Below, in pieces: positions 15,933 to 25,129 of a DNA stretch of 64,000 nucleotides (positions are counted from its first letter, which is position 1; every line of letters starts with the position of its first letter). The position numbers and the translations under genes were made by a program. Under the pieces are notes generated by a model. The model searched no databases. It was given only the letters and a program-made list of their open reading frames with translations, and was not told the origin of the DNA. Source of the stretch: a bacterium (GTDB lineage Bacteria > Zixibacteria > MSB-5A5 > GN15 > FEB-12); NCBI GenBank assembly GCA_016708025.1, contig JADJGQ010000003.1, positions 186,001 through 250,000 of the forward strand. Reading direction: 5' to 3'.

Positions 15933-17177
15933 TCAGTCGGTTAACAGGTTAACGACCATGCCATCTCTCAATTTTGGTTCGAACCAGGTCGATTTCGGGG
16001 GCATCACCTGACCGGCATCGGCAACGCGAAGGAGTTGAGCGATGCTGGTCGGATACAGCGCAAAAGCCAGCTTGAATTGGCCGGAATTAACCAGCCGCTC
16101 CAATTCCTGCGTTCCGCGAATTCCGCCGACAAAGTCGATCCGCTTGTCAGTGCGAAGATTGACAATATCCAAGTACGGTGTCAGGAAAAGATTGGAGAGT
16201 ATCGCCGCATCGATCGACTCGATCGGATGATTCGGATCGAACTTCCCCGCCCGGACCTTCAACAGGTACCAGTGGCCGTCAGCATACATTCCGTATTGAT
16301 GCGGCTCTTGCGGGTCGATTCGACCATTGGCTTTGCTTATCTCGAAGTGCTCGGACGCCTGGCTGAGCAGTGCATCGAGCGAGTGATTGTTTAGGTCTTT
16401 GACCACACGGTTGTATGGCAGAATATGCAGTTCGTGATCGGAGAAGAGGACATTCAGGAAGAAGTTGTAACTCTCCTGGCCGGTATGCTTCGGGTTTGCT
16501 TCGCGGGATCGACGCGCTATCTCCGAGGCCGCCTCACTTCGATGGTGACCATCGGCGATATACAGGAAGTCTATTCCGGCGAAGGTGTCGACGATCTGCT
16601 TGATCGTGGCGTCGTTATCCACCACCCAAAGTTCATGTCGGATACCATCGGCTGAGGTGAAATCGATCAGTGGTTTGGAGGCGACCACGCCGCTAAAGAT
16701 CTTTTCGATCTGCGCATTGCGCCGGAAAGTGGAAAAGACCGGTCCGACCTGTGCCTCAACCTGCATGATATGGTTGGCGCGGTCGTTGACCTTCTCCGGC
16801 CGGGTATGTTCATGCTTTTTGATCTTGCCGGCATCGTATTCATCAACCGAGGTAAGCGCCACCAGGCCGAGTTGTTTGCGGCCATCCATCGTCAGGCGAT
16901 ATAAATAAAAGCAGGGTTTGCGGTCGCGGATCATGATGCCATCGCGCTCGAGACGGTGCAGATTCTCTTTCGCGCGCAGGTAAACTTCGGAGCCATACGG
17001 GTTGGTCGTGTCGGAGAACTCCAACTCCGCTTTGTTCACCCGGAGAAACGAGTTCGGGTTACCCTCTGCCATGGCCCGGGCTTCCTGAGTATTGAGCACA
17101 TCATAGGGAGGACAAGCGACCTGCGCGGCGAATTCTGGTTTGGGGCGAAGGCCCTTGAGCGGACGGACGATGGACAC
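15933..17177 (-). CDS. DUF1015 family protein of the serine operon
   Basis: About 414 residues from GTG 17177, which has AGGAGG just upstream; the frame is open to 17198. DUF1015 landmarks: RPLKGLRPKPEFAAQVACPP, YDVLNTQEARAMAEGNP, KKHEHTRPEKVNDRA, IADGHHRSEAA and FFLNVLFSDHEL. It covers the full family length. The family is repeatedly found beside serA and serC, and here the three genes form one tight operon. No phosphoserine phosphatase gene is in the window. A role in serine metabolism, possibly at the phosphoserine step, is an inference from context; the sequence itself shows no catalytic motif I can name. Confidence 0.85.
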   Translation of the reverse strand: MSIVRPLKGLRPKPEFAAQVACPPYDVLNTQEARAMAEGNPNSFLRVNKAELEFSDTTNPYGSEVYLRAKENLHRLERDGIMIRDRKPCFYLYRLTMDGRKQLGLVALTSVDEYDAGKIKKHEHTRPEKVNDRANHIMQVEAQVGPVFSTFRRNAQIEKIFSGVVASKPLIDFTSADGIRHELWVVDNDATIKQIVDTFAGIDFLYIADGHHRSEAASEIARRSREANPKHTGQESYNFFLNVLFSDHELHILPYNRVVKDLNNHSLDALLSQASEHFEISKANGRIDPQEPHQYGMYADGHWYLLKVRAGKFDPNHPIESIDAAILSNLFLTPYLDIVNLRTDKRIDFVGGIRGTQELERLVNSGQFKLAFALYPTSIAQLLRVADAGQVMPPKSTWFEPKLRDGMVVNLLTD

Positions 17178-17249
17178 GCAACCTCCTGGGTAGCACAATT
17201 GTGAACAATTTCACAGTTGGATTATAATAATAAAGAGTGAGTTGAAATA

Positions 17250-17294
17250 AAACAGAAATTGGAAGCCGCTTTGTCATCAATACAAAGCGGCTTC
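17250..17294 (-). terminator. Intrinsic terminator of the prolyl oligopeptidase gene
   Basis: GAAGCCGCTTTGT is repeated in inverted form at 17262-17294 (about 12 bp of stem). On the minus strand it is followed by a T-rich stretch. Confidence 0.6.
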
Positions 17295-17347
17295 AGGAGA
17301 TAGTCACCGATCATCCCATCTCCTGCATCATCATGCTATTACATCAG

Positions 17348-19477
17348 TTACCGAGACGGGCGAATCCCCAGCGCCCGATAGACGAAACTCCACTCTTCGA
17401 CCACCTCTTCGATCACTTTGCTCACCGGCTTCCCTTGTCCATGACCGGCTTTTCCTTCAATTCGAAGCAGGATCGGGCGGTCGGAACTATTGGCGGCTTG
17501 CAGGTAGGCCGCCATCTTGCGCGCATGCATCGGATCCACCCGGCTATCCGACTCACCAGCCTTAAAAAGCACGGCAGGATAGGCAGTCCCCTTCTTCACG
17601 TTGTGGTACGGTGAATATTTTATCAGGTACTGGAACTGCGCAGAATCTTCCGATGATCCGTATTCCGGCACCCAGAGCCGGGCGATGCGAAAGTTCTGAT
17701 ATCGTATCATGTCCAGAAGCGGGACATCGCAGACCGCAGCGGCGCAAATATCCGGCCGTTGCGTGACAACAGCGCCGATCAACAACCCCCCGTTGGATCC
17801 GCCATACAACGAGAGCTTCGATGGAGAGGTATACCCTTCCTTGCAGAGGTATTCGGCCGCGGCGATGAAATCGTCAAAACTGTTCTGCTTGTTCTCGAGC
17901 ATCCCTCCCTTGTGCCAGGCTTCGCCGTATTCGCCGTTCCCGCGGAGATTGGCCAGCGCATACACGCCTCCATGGTACATCCAGAGGATCTTGCGGCGGT
18001 TGAAGATCGGTGTATCCATCGCGTTAAACCCGCCGTAGCCATCGAGCACGCACGGATTGTTGCCATCCATCGCCATCCCTTTGGTGGTGACAATGAACAT
18101 GGAAACCGGCGTTCCATCCTTGGAGTTGTACCAGACCTGCTTCAGCTCAAGATTGGAAAGATCGAAAGGGACAGTCATCTGGGTAAAGACGGAGGATTCT
18201 CGTGATGAGAACTCGTACCGATAGATGGTGGGCGGTTGACCGATCGACGAGAAGTAGTAAAACAGTTCTGAACCATCCAACTCCCCACCGACTGAGGAGA
18301 CCGTTCCAATGGTCGGTAATTCGATTTTGCCGGCCTCTCCCCCTTCCAGAGTGAAAAGCTCCAGCACTGAGCTAGCGTTGACGGTCCCGTTGATCACGAT
18401 ATGGCCGCCGATCACAGCGATACTCTGAAACGTAACAGGGCGTTCCGGAATGATCTCGTGCCAGTTGCTCATTTGCGGCGAAGAATAACTGCCGGAGAGG
18501 ACCCGCTTGCGTGGCGCGCCGTCATTAGTGGTGATGAGAAACCGGTCATCCAGCAACGTCAGATAATACTGCGCAGCCTTCCCATCGGTCAGCTTGACGA
18601 ATGGCGATTCGGGCTGGCGAAGGTCCTTGATATACAGTTCCGACCTGGACCATCCGTAGAAGACCGATATGCCAAGCCAGTGGCCATCGGGAGAAATATC
18701 GCAGCTCGACCAACTGGTTTTATCGGTGGTATCCTCGAAAACCAATGGGTCATTTTCCCAGGAAGAGCCGATCCGATGGAAGTAGATACGTCGATAGTAG
18801 AATTCATCCCCAGCAGGCACAGCCCCCGGGACAGGATTGCGGGTGTAGTAGAACCCTGTGTTGTCCGGGAGCCAGGCAACTGCCGCTCCCCGCGTGTAGG
18901 GTATGGTATCGAGCAACATTCCTTTGCTGCTGACATCTTTGAGGAATAAGGTCGTATTCTCAGAGCCGGATGCTGAGACGCCATAGGCGATCAACGAGCC
19001 ATCCCAGGAGAGATAGTACCAGTCCATGGCTGAAGTACCATCCTCGGAGAAACTGTTGGGATCGACCAGCACTTCTTCCCGCCCGAGCAAACCATCCCTG
19101 ACGAACAACACCAGATGATTCTGGTCGCCATCGCGGCGCTCTGTGAAATACCGATTCTTTATTGCCTGAGGCTGGCCGATAGAGCCTGTGGAGAGGAATC
19201 GGGTCAGTTCATCTTTGATCAGCTCTTTATCTTCGAATGCGTCTACGTACAGGCGGAAATGGTCATACTGCGCCGCAGTCCATTTCTGGACCTGCGGGTC
19301 ATCGCTCTTCTCCAGCCATCGATAGGGATCGGGGACTGCGGTGCCGAAGATGGTGTCGACGACATGGACCGTGCGGGTCGGAGGGGCGGCAGCATCGACC
19401 GGAGACATCAGGCAGAGTGTGAGGGCCAGAATCCGGGGAAGTCCGGAGAGAGATCGAAGCGAAGCGACGTCAAGCAT
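17348..19477 (-). CDS. Secreted prolyl oligopeptidase (S9A family)
   Basis: 709 residues with a signal peptide ending near SPVDAAA. DPYRWLEKSDDPQVQKW at the N-terminus is the classical S9A start. A seven-bladed propeller region follows. The alpha/beta-hydrolase domain carries the catalytic triad: Ser in YGGSNGGLL, Asp in GESDSRVDPMHA and His in GKAGHGQGKP. LRGNGEYGEAWHKGG is the typical S9A segment. The enzyme cleaves proline-containing peptides; the signal peptide places it in the periplasm or outside. It is a single-gene unit with its own terminator. Confidence 0.93.
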   Translation of the reverse strand: MLDVASLRSLSGLPRILALTLCLMSPVDAAAPPTRTVHVVDTIFGTAVPDPYRWLEKSDDPQVQKWTAAQYDHFRLYVDAFEDKELIKDELTRFLSTGSIGQPQAIKNRYFTERRDGDQNHLVLFVRDGLLGREEVLVDPNSFSEDGTSAMDWYYLSWDGSLIAYGVSASGSENTTLFLKDVSSKGMLLDTIPYTRGAAVAWLPDNTGFYYTRNPVPGAVPAGDEFYYRRIYFHRIGSSWENDPLVFEDTTDKTSWSSCDISPDGHWLGISVFYGWSRSELYIKDLRQPESPFVKLTDGKAAQYYLTLLDDRFLITTNDGAPRKRVLSGSYSSPQMSNWHEIIPERPVTFQSIAVIGGHIVINGTVNASSVLELFTLEGGEAGKIELPTIGTVSSVGGELDGSELFYYFSSIGQPPTIYRYEFSSRESSVFTQMTVPFDLSNLELKQVWYNSKDGTPVSMFIVTTKGMAMDGNNPCVLDGYGGFNAMDTPIFNRRKILWMYHGGVYALANLRGNGEYGEAWHKGGMLENKQNSFDDFIAAAEYLCKEGYTSPSKLSLYGGSNGGLLIGAVVTQRPDICAAAVCDVPLLDMIRYQNFRIARLWVPEYGSSEDSAQFQYLIKYSPYHNVKKGTAYPAVLFKAGESDSRVDPMHARKMAAYLQAANSSDRPILLRIEGKAGHGQGKPVSKVIEEVVEEWSFVYRALGIRPSR

Positions 19478-19544
19478 GGTTGAACCTCGAGTTGTCTTAT
19501 CAGTTGAGGAGAATATACCGGTTTGGCGGAGCGAGGACAGCGGT

Positions 19545-19577
19545 AAAAAAGAAACAGGCCGGGATGACCCGGCCTGT
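19545..19577 (-). terminator. Intrinsic terminator of the SWIB gene
   Basis: A perfect 10-bp stem, ACAGGCCGGG (19554-19563) with CCCGGCCTGT (19568-19577), is followed on the minus strand by TTCTTTTTT. Confidence 0.85.
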
Positions 19578-19600
19578 GACTAACCAAAACAAAGTGTTGG

Positions 19601-20077
19601 CTACTTCAGATGAGCGGCGATCAACTTGGTCATTTCGAACATGTTGACCTGCTTGCGTCCTTTGAAGACAACCACCAGTTTCTCGTCCGCATTGATCATG
19701 CGACGATTGTTCTTGTCCTGAAGATTGTTCTTCTTGATATAATCCCACACGCGCTTGGTAACCTCGGTGCGGGGCATCGGACGCGCGCCAATAACCGCTC
19801 CAAGTTCGGCAGAGGGCGTCAACGGCTTCATGAAAGCCGGGTTTGGAGCACGCTTCGTAGCCTTTTTCGCAGGCGCTCTCTTGGAGGCTTTTTTGGCGGA
19901 CGCCTGCTTTTTACTCGAAGCCTTCTTGGCGGCTTTCTTCTTACCAGCCTTCTTGGTGGTCTTCTTAGCCGACTTCTTAGTGGCTTTCTTCGTCGCTTTC
20001 TTCGTGGCCTTCTTGGTGGCCTTCTTCGTCGTCTTCTTGCCAGCCTTCTTGGTGGCTTTCTTTTTTGCCGTAGGCAT
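19601..20077 (-). CDS. SWIB/MDM2-domain protein with lysine-rich histone-H1-like tail
   Basis: 158 residues from ATG 20077 (AAGGAG upstream). Residues about 1-75 are an almost pure Lys/Ala/Thr tail made of KKATKKA-type repeats, like bacterial histone-H1-like (Hc1/AlgP-type) proteins. Residues about 80-158 form a SWIB domain: FMKPLTPSAELGAVIG, MPRTEVTKRVWDYIKKN, QDKNNRRMINADEKL and FEMTKLIAAHL. SWIB proteins with basic tails are known from Chlamydia, where they are DNA-associated. Here it is probably a nucleoid-binding protein (inference). The gene stands alone with its own terminator. Confidence 0.85.
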   Translation of the reverse strand: MPTAKKKATKKAGKKTTKKATKKATKKATKKATKKSAKKTTKKAGKKKAAKKASSKKQASAKKASKRAPAKKATKRAPNPAFMKPLTPSAELGAVIGARPMPRTEVTKRVWDYIKKNNLQDKNNRRMINADEKLVVVFKGRKQVNMFEMTKLIAAHLK

Positions 20078-20325
20078 TGTGTTGCTCCTTAGCATTGAGG
20101 GTTAGAGTTACTATGGGTTAAGTCGGTTTCCCTGTCTACTTAACTGTGAGACGCTTCCCTGAAACATCTCGCATACCCATTTTCGCTGAAAAGAGTACGG
20201 TGTTTGAAAAAACATGGCAAGAAAAAAGTGCGATTTTGGAGTAAATAATTGCTTTTTTTTAGAGAGCGTTGAGGCCCTACGAGAGTCGATTTATCGAGAG
20301 AAAACGCAAAAAGCGTCTCGAAAGA

Positions 20326-21507
20326 TCACGCGCGATGCAATTCCAACACCGGTGCTTCGGGTGGACATCCCAGTCGGAACGGGAACCAGTGTCCCACTCC
20401 GGATGACGTATAAAGGACTGATTTCCCTCTCCGATATTCACCCCACAGATAGCGATCTTCCCAGTAAGAATCGAACACCGAGCGACCCATAAAGCCGATC
20501 TGTCCTCCATGAGTGTGACCGGCCAGCGTGAGCGCGATCCCCTGTTCAGAGGCGTGATCGAATGCATCCGGTCGATGACTCATCAGGATCCTGAATGCGT
20601 CCGTATGACTCTCTTCGAGAGTCTGGTCGATCGTCGTCTGGAAGAAAGTCGTCTCTTTGGCGCCCATCCGTCGAGGATCATCAATTCCCCCTATGAAAAC
20701 GCTGGTTCCACCAACCTGAACGTGTGTCCCCTGGTTGATAAACAGCGGCACGGCACTCTGGTCGAAAATGCTTTTTACCTGCTCCACGCCTCGGAAATAC
20801 TCGTGATTGCCGAGCGTCGCGAAGCTCCCATTCGGCGCCTTAAACTGCTCGATCAGTTTCAACGCGTCGGGCAGTTGTCCAAGATCATCGGCGACATCGC
20901 CGGTCACCAGGACCAGATCGGGATTGAATTCGCGCGCCCGCGTGAGCACATCCTCAAGATCTTCCAGGGTGGTGTAGTGGCGAAGGTGCAGGTCTGAAAG
21001 GTGCAGGATCCGGTACCCTTCCAGAGACGGCGGGAGGTCGTCGATCCTGATCGATTTGGTGAAGACATTGACCGAGCCAAACGACCGGGTGAAACCCGCG
21101 CCAGCCGCCGTCACGGTCGCAAGCGGGACCGCGGCAGCGATCCCTTTGAGGATGATCCGTCGATTCGAATCAACCGCCGTGTCGGTCTTGCGGTGGCGGA
21201 TCAGGTGGTCGATCAGCCGGTTGATCAGGTGGAAAAGACCTGAAACCGGGAGTGACAAAAGCAGCGCAAACTGGAGCACAAACGCCAGTGCGGTCAGCAA
21301 CATTCCGGGGCGAGACAGCCATTGGTTCTGGTAGTATTCTCCCAGCCCCCAAAGCCCCATGGCCACCAAAGTGACCACCGGTAACATGAGCGAACTCCAG
21401 CGGATCGATCTTTTTCGCCACCAGTCGCGGTTGAATCCCCAGAGCAGCAGAATCTGCAGTAGTCCGATGATCAGGGTGATCACGCTGATAAAGCCGATGA
21501 ATTTCAT
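20326..21507 (-). CDS. Membrane metallophosphoesterase (YkuE/calcineurin-like)
   Basis: 393 residues. Three or four N-terminal helices (residues 1-100) precede a twin-arginine-like NRRIILKGIAAAVPLA stretch. The phosphoesterase domain has the five metal-binding blocks: LHLSDLHLR, VLVTGDVADD, FATLGNHEYF, ILMSHRPDAF and LTLAGHTHGGQ. Relatives include YkuE and UDP-2,3-diacylglucosamine hydrolase-like enzymes; the substrate is unknown, possibly a phospholipid or a cell-envelope phosphate ester. The catalytic domain is expected outside the cytoplasmic membrane. No operon partner is evident. Confidence 0.88.
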   Translation of the reverse strand: MKFIGFISVITLIIGLLQILLLWGFNRDWWRKRSIRWSSLMLPVVTLVAMGLWGLGEYYQNQWLSRPGMLLTALAFVLQFALLLSLPVSGLFHLINRLIDHLIRHRKTDTAVDSNRRIILKGIAAAVPLATVTAAGAGFTRSFGSVNVFTKSIRIDDLPPSLEGYRILHLSDLHLRHYTTLEDLEDVLTRAREFNPDLVLVTGDVADDLGQLPDALKLIEQFKAPNGSFATLGNHEYFRGVEQVKSIFDQSAVPLFINQGTHVQVGGTSVFIGGIDDPRRMGAKETTFFQTTIDQTLEESHTDAFRILMSHRPDAFDHASEQGIALTLAGHTHGGQIGFMGRSVFDSYWEDRYLWGEYRRGKSVLYTSSGVGHWFPFRLGCPPEAPVLELHRA

Positions 21508-21690
21508 ATATGCGCCTGGCGATCCTTGGTTTCTGGACGGTTACAGATACTTCCGGTAATACGTTGCTCCGGCCCGGTTGTTTTTCTTAAACAGCCTACC
21601 GAACTATCGGTTTCCGGTAAACTTACTACAGTTCTGGCCGGAACTCCTCTATATTTTCCCGTATTTCCGTGAACCTTGGGGAGATGGCGG

Positions 21691-21948
21691 ATGTTGCAGA
21701 CTGGTAGAAAACGAACAGCTATGGAACAGAGCTACGACAACCCCACAGAGATGACGATTGGCGGAAGCAGCGAGTCAAAACCGACCAGCGGCTGGCGACG
21801 GTACCTCCGTTTTCCCAAATCCTGGAAAGAAGTCAAATCGCTGGGCTGGAAGTTCATCCTGGCGTTTGTGCTGTTTTACCTGATACGGGATTCAATTCTC
21901 TATATCCTGATCCCGTACTTGATCTACAAAGGGGTCATTGGTCAGTGA
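21691..21948 (+). CDS. Small membrane protein, unknown
   Basis: About 85 residues from ATG 21691 (GGGGAG upstream), or 75 from ATG 21721. A polar N-terminus is followed by one helix, WKFILAFVLFYLIRDSILYILIPYLI, which I write broken as WKFILAFVLFYLIRD and SILYILIPYLIYKG. The layout is like many small FCB membrane proteins. Function unknown. It converges with and overlaps the next gene by 14 bp. Confidence 0.55.
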   Translation: MLQTGRKRTAMEQSYDNPTEMTIGGSSESKPTSGWRRYLRFPKSWKEVKSLGWKFILAFVLFYLIRDSILYILIPYLIYKGVIGQ

Positions 21949-22390
21949 ATTGAGGCGGAAGTGAGGCGATAAATGCTTCATGCTCGGCCTTGATCTTCGC
22001 TCGATCCCGGATCATCAGTTCATTCTCCCGCCGTATCCTGACCAGCAGATGCTGGATCTCCCGAACGATCTCAACCAATTCCTGGCCGCTATACCCGCCT
22101 CCCCTGATGCGCGATTGCAGCAATCGGCAGTGATGCAGGGCAAGCTGGTGGCGCTGGTGGATTTTGCGGTGAACCTTGAACATCGCTGAATGCAACTGGC
22201 GCATCTGTGTGTGAGTGGCCAGCGCATTGGCCGATGCCAGCATCGATTGGTGGATCTTCTCGATATCCGGCACGGGAGGTTGCGGTGCGATCACCTCGGC
22301 GGACTTCCGCTCTTCAGCCTCTATCTCCGTCACCAGGCTATCGAATCGGGAGATCAGTGTTCCTGTCGCGGTGTTATCTGTCTGAATCAT
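21935..22390 (-). CDS. Hypothetical coiled-coil protein
   Basis: 151 residues, almost entirely helical and charged, with no hydrophobic segment. A heptad-like stretch, ELVEIVREIQHLLVRIRREN, lies near residue 105. It is His/Arg-rich in the middle (HRKIHQRHQLALHHCRLLQ). No family recognised. It precedes the M32 carboxypeptidase terminator on the opposite side and has only a weak ribosome-binding site, so its reality rests on open-frame length and composition. Confidence 0.5.
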   Translation of the reverse strand: MIQTDNTATGTLISRFDSLVTEIEAEERKSAEVIAPQPPVPDIEKIHQSMLASANALATHTQMRQLHSAMFKVHRKIHQRHQLALHHCRLLQSRIRGGGYSGQELVEIVREIQHLLVRIRRENELMIRDRAKIKAEHEAFIASLPPQFTDQ

Positions 22391-22440
22391 CGGGGACCTC
22401 ACTATCCATAATACGTGTCAGAGGCCCACTTCGACAATAC

Positions 22441-22470
22441 AAAAAAACCGGCCCGTGAGGCAGGCCGGTT
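22441..22470 (-). terminator. Intrinsic terminator of the M32 carboxypeptidase gene
   Basis: AACCGGCC (22446-22453) pairs with GGCCGGTT (22463-22470); the minus strand continues with seven T residues. Confidence 0.8.
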
Positions 22471-22492
22471 TCAAGAGAAATGTAATCGGATA

Positions 22493-24004
22493 TTAGATGC
22501 CGTAGATCTCGCCATACTTGGTATGGAGGTAATCCATTAGCGGCTTGTGCGACAGCGTCTGACCCGTCACCTTTTTCGCCAGATCAGTCGCCCGATAGCG
22601 CGAACCATGCTTGTGGATATTCTCACGCAACCAGCCCAGCAGACCGCTGAAATCGCCGCGTTCGAAGTTCTGCATCATGTTCGGGATGTCGGTTTTCGCC
22701 TTGGCGAAGAACTGCGCCGAATAGAGGTTGCCAAGCGTATAGGTCGGGAAATAGCCGATCAACCCGGCCGACCAGTGGACATCCTGCAGAATGCCGTTGG
22801 AGTCCTTGTCTACCTCGATACCCAGGTAGTTTTTGAACCGCTTGCGCCATTCGCCAGCGGCATCCTTCGCGGGAAGTTCTTTGTTCAAGAGCGCCCGTTC
22901 CAGTTCGAAGCGAAGCATGATATGCAGGTTGTAGGTCCCTTCGTCGGCCTCGACTCGGATATATGACGGCCGGACATCGTTGATAGCACCGTAGAAATCA
23001 TCGAGACTGACATCGTTGAGGGAATCACGGAAAATCCGCTTCGCCTGCGGCAGGAAATAGACCCAGAACTGCTTGGAGCGTCCGACCTGGTTCTCCCACA
23101 TGCGCGATTGTGACTCGTGGATACCGAGCGACGTGGCATCCCCCATCGGCGTACCGAAGTATTTCTTTTTGTCGATCCCCATCTCATAGAGGGCATGCCC
23201 AGCTTCGTGCATGATGCCGAACAGCGCGTCATTGAGACGGTGCGGGTTGTAGCGGGTCGTGATGCGGGTATCCCCGGCACCAATCCCGGTGCAGAACGGA
23301 TGGGTGGTGATATCGAGACGCCCGGCGGTGAAATCATACCCCATCGCGGCGGCAACTGCCTCGCCGAACACGCGCTGGAGATCGACCGGATAGGAGCGCT
23401 CGACTATGCCCGGATCGGGACGCTTTTTGGCGTCGCGGATCTTGCCGAGCAGTTCGACGAGATCTTTCCGGAGCGGAGTGAAGATCGCTTCGATCTCGGA
23501 GACTTTGGCGCCCGGTTCGTAATTGTCCAGCAGAGCGTTGTACGGCTCGCCCTCGTACCCAAGCGCTTCGGCCTGCTGGCGGGTCAGGTCATAGACTTTT
23601 TCGAGCCAGGGGGCGAACATGGCGAAATCGGACTTCGCGCGCGCCGTCTCCCACTCGGTTTCAGCGATAGTCGTGACGCGGACGATCTCTTCGACCAGCT
23701 TTTTCGGGAGCTTTGTCTCTTTGTTGTATTTGTGGCGAAGTTCGCGGAGATTGGCCGCTTCCGGCGTATCCCCTTTGACCAGATCGGTCGATTCGGCCTG
23801 ACTTAACAGATCACCGATCTTCGGGCTGGTGAACCGTTCGTGATACATCCCGGCGATTAGTGCCATCTGCTGGGAGCGGAACTCTGCGCCCTGTCGCGGC
23901 ATATAGGTCCGCTGATCCCACGCGAGGATCGAGGCGGTCGAGCCGAGGACGGAGATCTCATTCATCTCCCTGACTAATTCCTGATAGGCTTCCTGGGGTG
24001 ACAT
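22493..24004 (-). CDS. M32-family metallocarboxypeptidase
   Basis: 503 residues from ATG 24004 (AAAGGGA upstream). The family's zinc site is present: HEAGHALYEMG (HEXXH) with the downstream Glu in LGIHESQSRMWEN. Other family blocks are TTHPFCTGIGAGDTRITTRY, GTYNLHIMLRFELERAL and DVHWSAGLIGYFPTYTLGN. The enzyme removes C-terminal residues from peptides and is cytoplasmic (no signal peptide). It matches the length of Taq carboxypeptidase relatives. It is divergently transcribed from thyX. Confidence 0.95.
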   Translation of the reverse strand: MSPQEAYQELVREMNEISVLGSTASILAWDQRTYMPRQGAEFRSQQMALIAGMYHERFTSPKIGDLLSQAESTDLVKGDTPEAANLRELRHKYNKETKLPKKLVEEIVRVTTIAETEWETARAKSDFAMFAPWLEKVYDLTRQQAEALGYEGEPYNALLDNYEPGAKVSEIEAIFTPLRKDLVELLGKIRDAKKRPDPGIVERSYPVDLQRVFGEAVAAAMGYDFTAGRLDITTHPFCTGIGAGDTRITTRYNPHRLNDALFGIMHEAGHALYEMGIDKKKYFGTPMGDATSLGIHESQSRMWENQVGRSKQFWVYFLPQAKRIFRDSLNDVSLDDFYGAINDVRPSYIRVEADEGTYNLHIMLRFELERALLNKELPAKDAAGEWRKRFKNYLGIEVDKDSNGILQDVHWSAGLIGYFPTYTLGNLYSAQFFAKAKTDIPNMMQNFERGDFSGLLGWLRENIHKHGSRYRATDLAKKVTGQTLSHKPLMDYLHTKYGEIYGI

Positions 24005-24176
24005 GGTTTGTCCCTTTACTGTATTATGCGTTCGTACCAATGCTCATTTTGGGGTCGTGCCGGAGTATAGCCAAATCCGGCTGCGCTGGCAACCCCCTCT
24101 CACTTTCTTCCCATCCGGCTTGTGCCGGTCCATTCGACCCTGTATATTCACGCCGATTCAGCCAATTAAGAAAGGG

Positions 24177-25043
24177 ATGTTTGTGGCACACGCTCGGAAT
24201 TTGCAGGCGGATGCTTTGCTCGATAAAGAATATCCGGTATTGGACAAAGGGTTTGTCCGACTGATCGATTATATGGGGGATGACAACGCTATCGTCCAGG
24301 CCGCCAGAGTCAGTTATGGCGAAGGGACCAAAAAGGTACTCGAGGACCGCGGCCTGATCCGCTACCTGATGCGCCATCGCCACACGACACCATTTGAGAT
24401 GGTCGAATTCAAATTCCATGTCAAACTCCCGATCTTTGTTGCCCGCCAATGGATTCGCCACCGCTCGGCCAATGTAAACGAATATTCCGGCCGCTATTCG
24501 GTGATGAAAGAGGAGTTCTATTTTCCGCCGGATGAAGATATCCGGAAGCAGTCCAAGCGGAATAAGCAGGGACGTTCCGAGGAGGAACTGCCGGCAGAAA
24601 TTCGCAACCGGTTTATCGCCTATCTCCAGAGTTCCAGTAAAGACGCCTACGACAAGTACGAGGAGTTTATCGGCGAAGGTCTCGCCAGGGAACTTGCGCG
24701 GATCAACCTCCCCCTCTCGCTTTATACGGAGTGGTATTGGAAGATCGACCTGCATAATCTCTTCCATTTCCTCCGCCTGCGGATGGATGACCATGCGCAG
24801 AAAGAGATTCGCGTCTATGCCGATGTGATGGCCGAGATGGTCAGGGCGATCGTCCCAATGGCGTACGAAGCCTTTACTGACTATGCGCTCAACGCGGTCA
24901 ATTTCAGCGGGCCAGAGCTGAAACTGCTTCGCGACCATGTCAGCGGCATTCCGGAGGATGTTGATGCGTTGGTGGCGCGCGGGTTGTCGATGCGTGAGGC
25001 GACGGAATTTCAGGCGAAGCTCAAGAAAATCAGCGAGCTATGA
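24177..25043 (+). CDS. thyX: Flavin-dependent thymidylate synthase
   Basis: 288 residues. The ThyX signature RHRSANVNEYSGRYS (RHRxxSxNE) is complete and is preceded by HRHTTPFEMVEFKFHVKLP. The enzyme makes dTMP from dUMP with methylene-tetrahydrofolate and FAD. AAAGGG directly abuts the ATG at 24177, so the GTG at 24183, six bases further on, may be the true start; the difference is two residues. The open frame continues far upstream across the divergent M32 gene start and is not used. An orphan RNA gene follows. Confidence 0.95.
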   Translation: MFVAHARNLQADALLDKEYPVLDKGFVRLIDYMGDDNAIVQAARVSYGEGTKKVLEDRGLIRYLMRHRHTTPFEMVEFKFHVKLPIFVARQWIRHRSANVNEYSGRYSVMKEEFYFPPDEDIRKQSKRNKQGRSEEELPAEIRNRFIAYLQSSSKDAYDKYEEFIGEGLARELARINLPLSLYTEWYWKIDLHNLFHFLRLRMDDHAQKEIRVYADVMAEMVRAIVPMAYEAFTDYALNAVNFSGPELKLLRDHVSGIPEDVDALVARGLSMREATEFQAKLKKISEL

Positions 25044-25094
25044 GCACGGCCGTGTGCGATAGACGTAAATAGTTGCCCGCTAAGCATTTTCACC

Positions 25095-25123
25095 TTGACA
25101 CGCACTCCGTAATCAGTTACCTT
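25095..25123 (+). promoter_or_regulatory. Sigma70 promoter of the 25.1-25.5 kb structured RNA
   Basis: Perfect TTGACA at 25095-25100, 17-bp spacer, TACCTT at 25118-25123 (retains the key T, A and final T). Confidence 0.55.
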
Positions 25124-25129
25124 AATATT

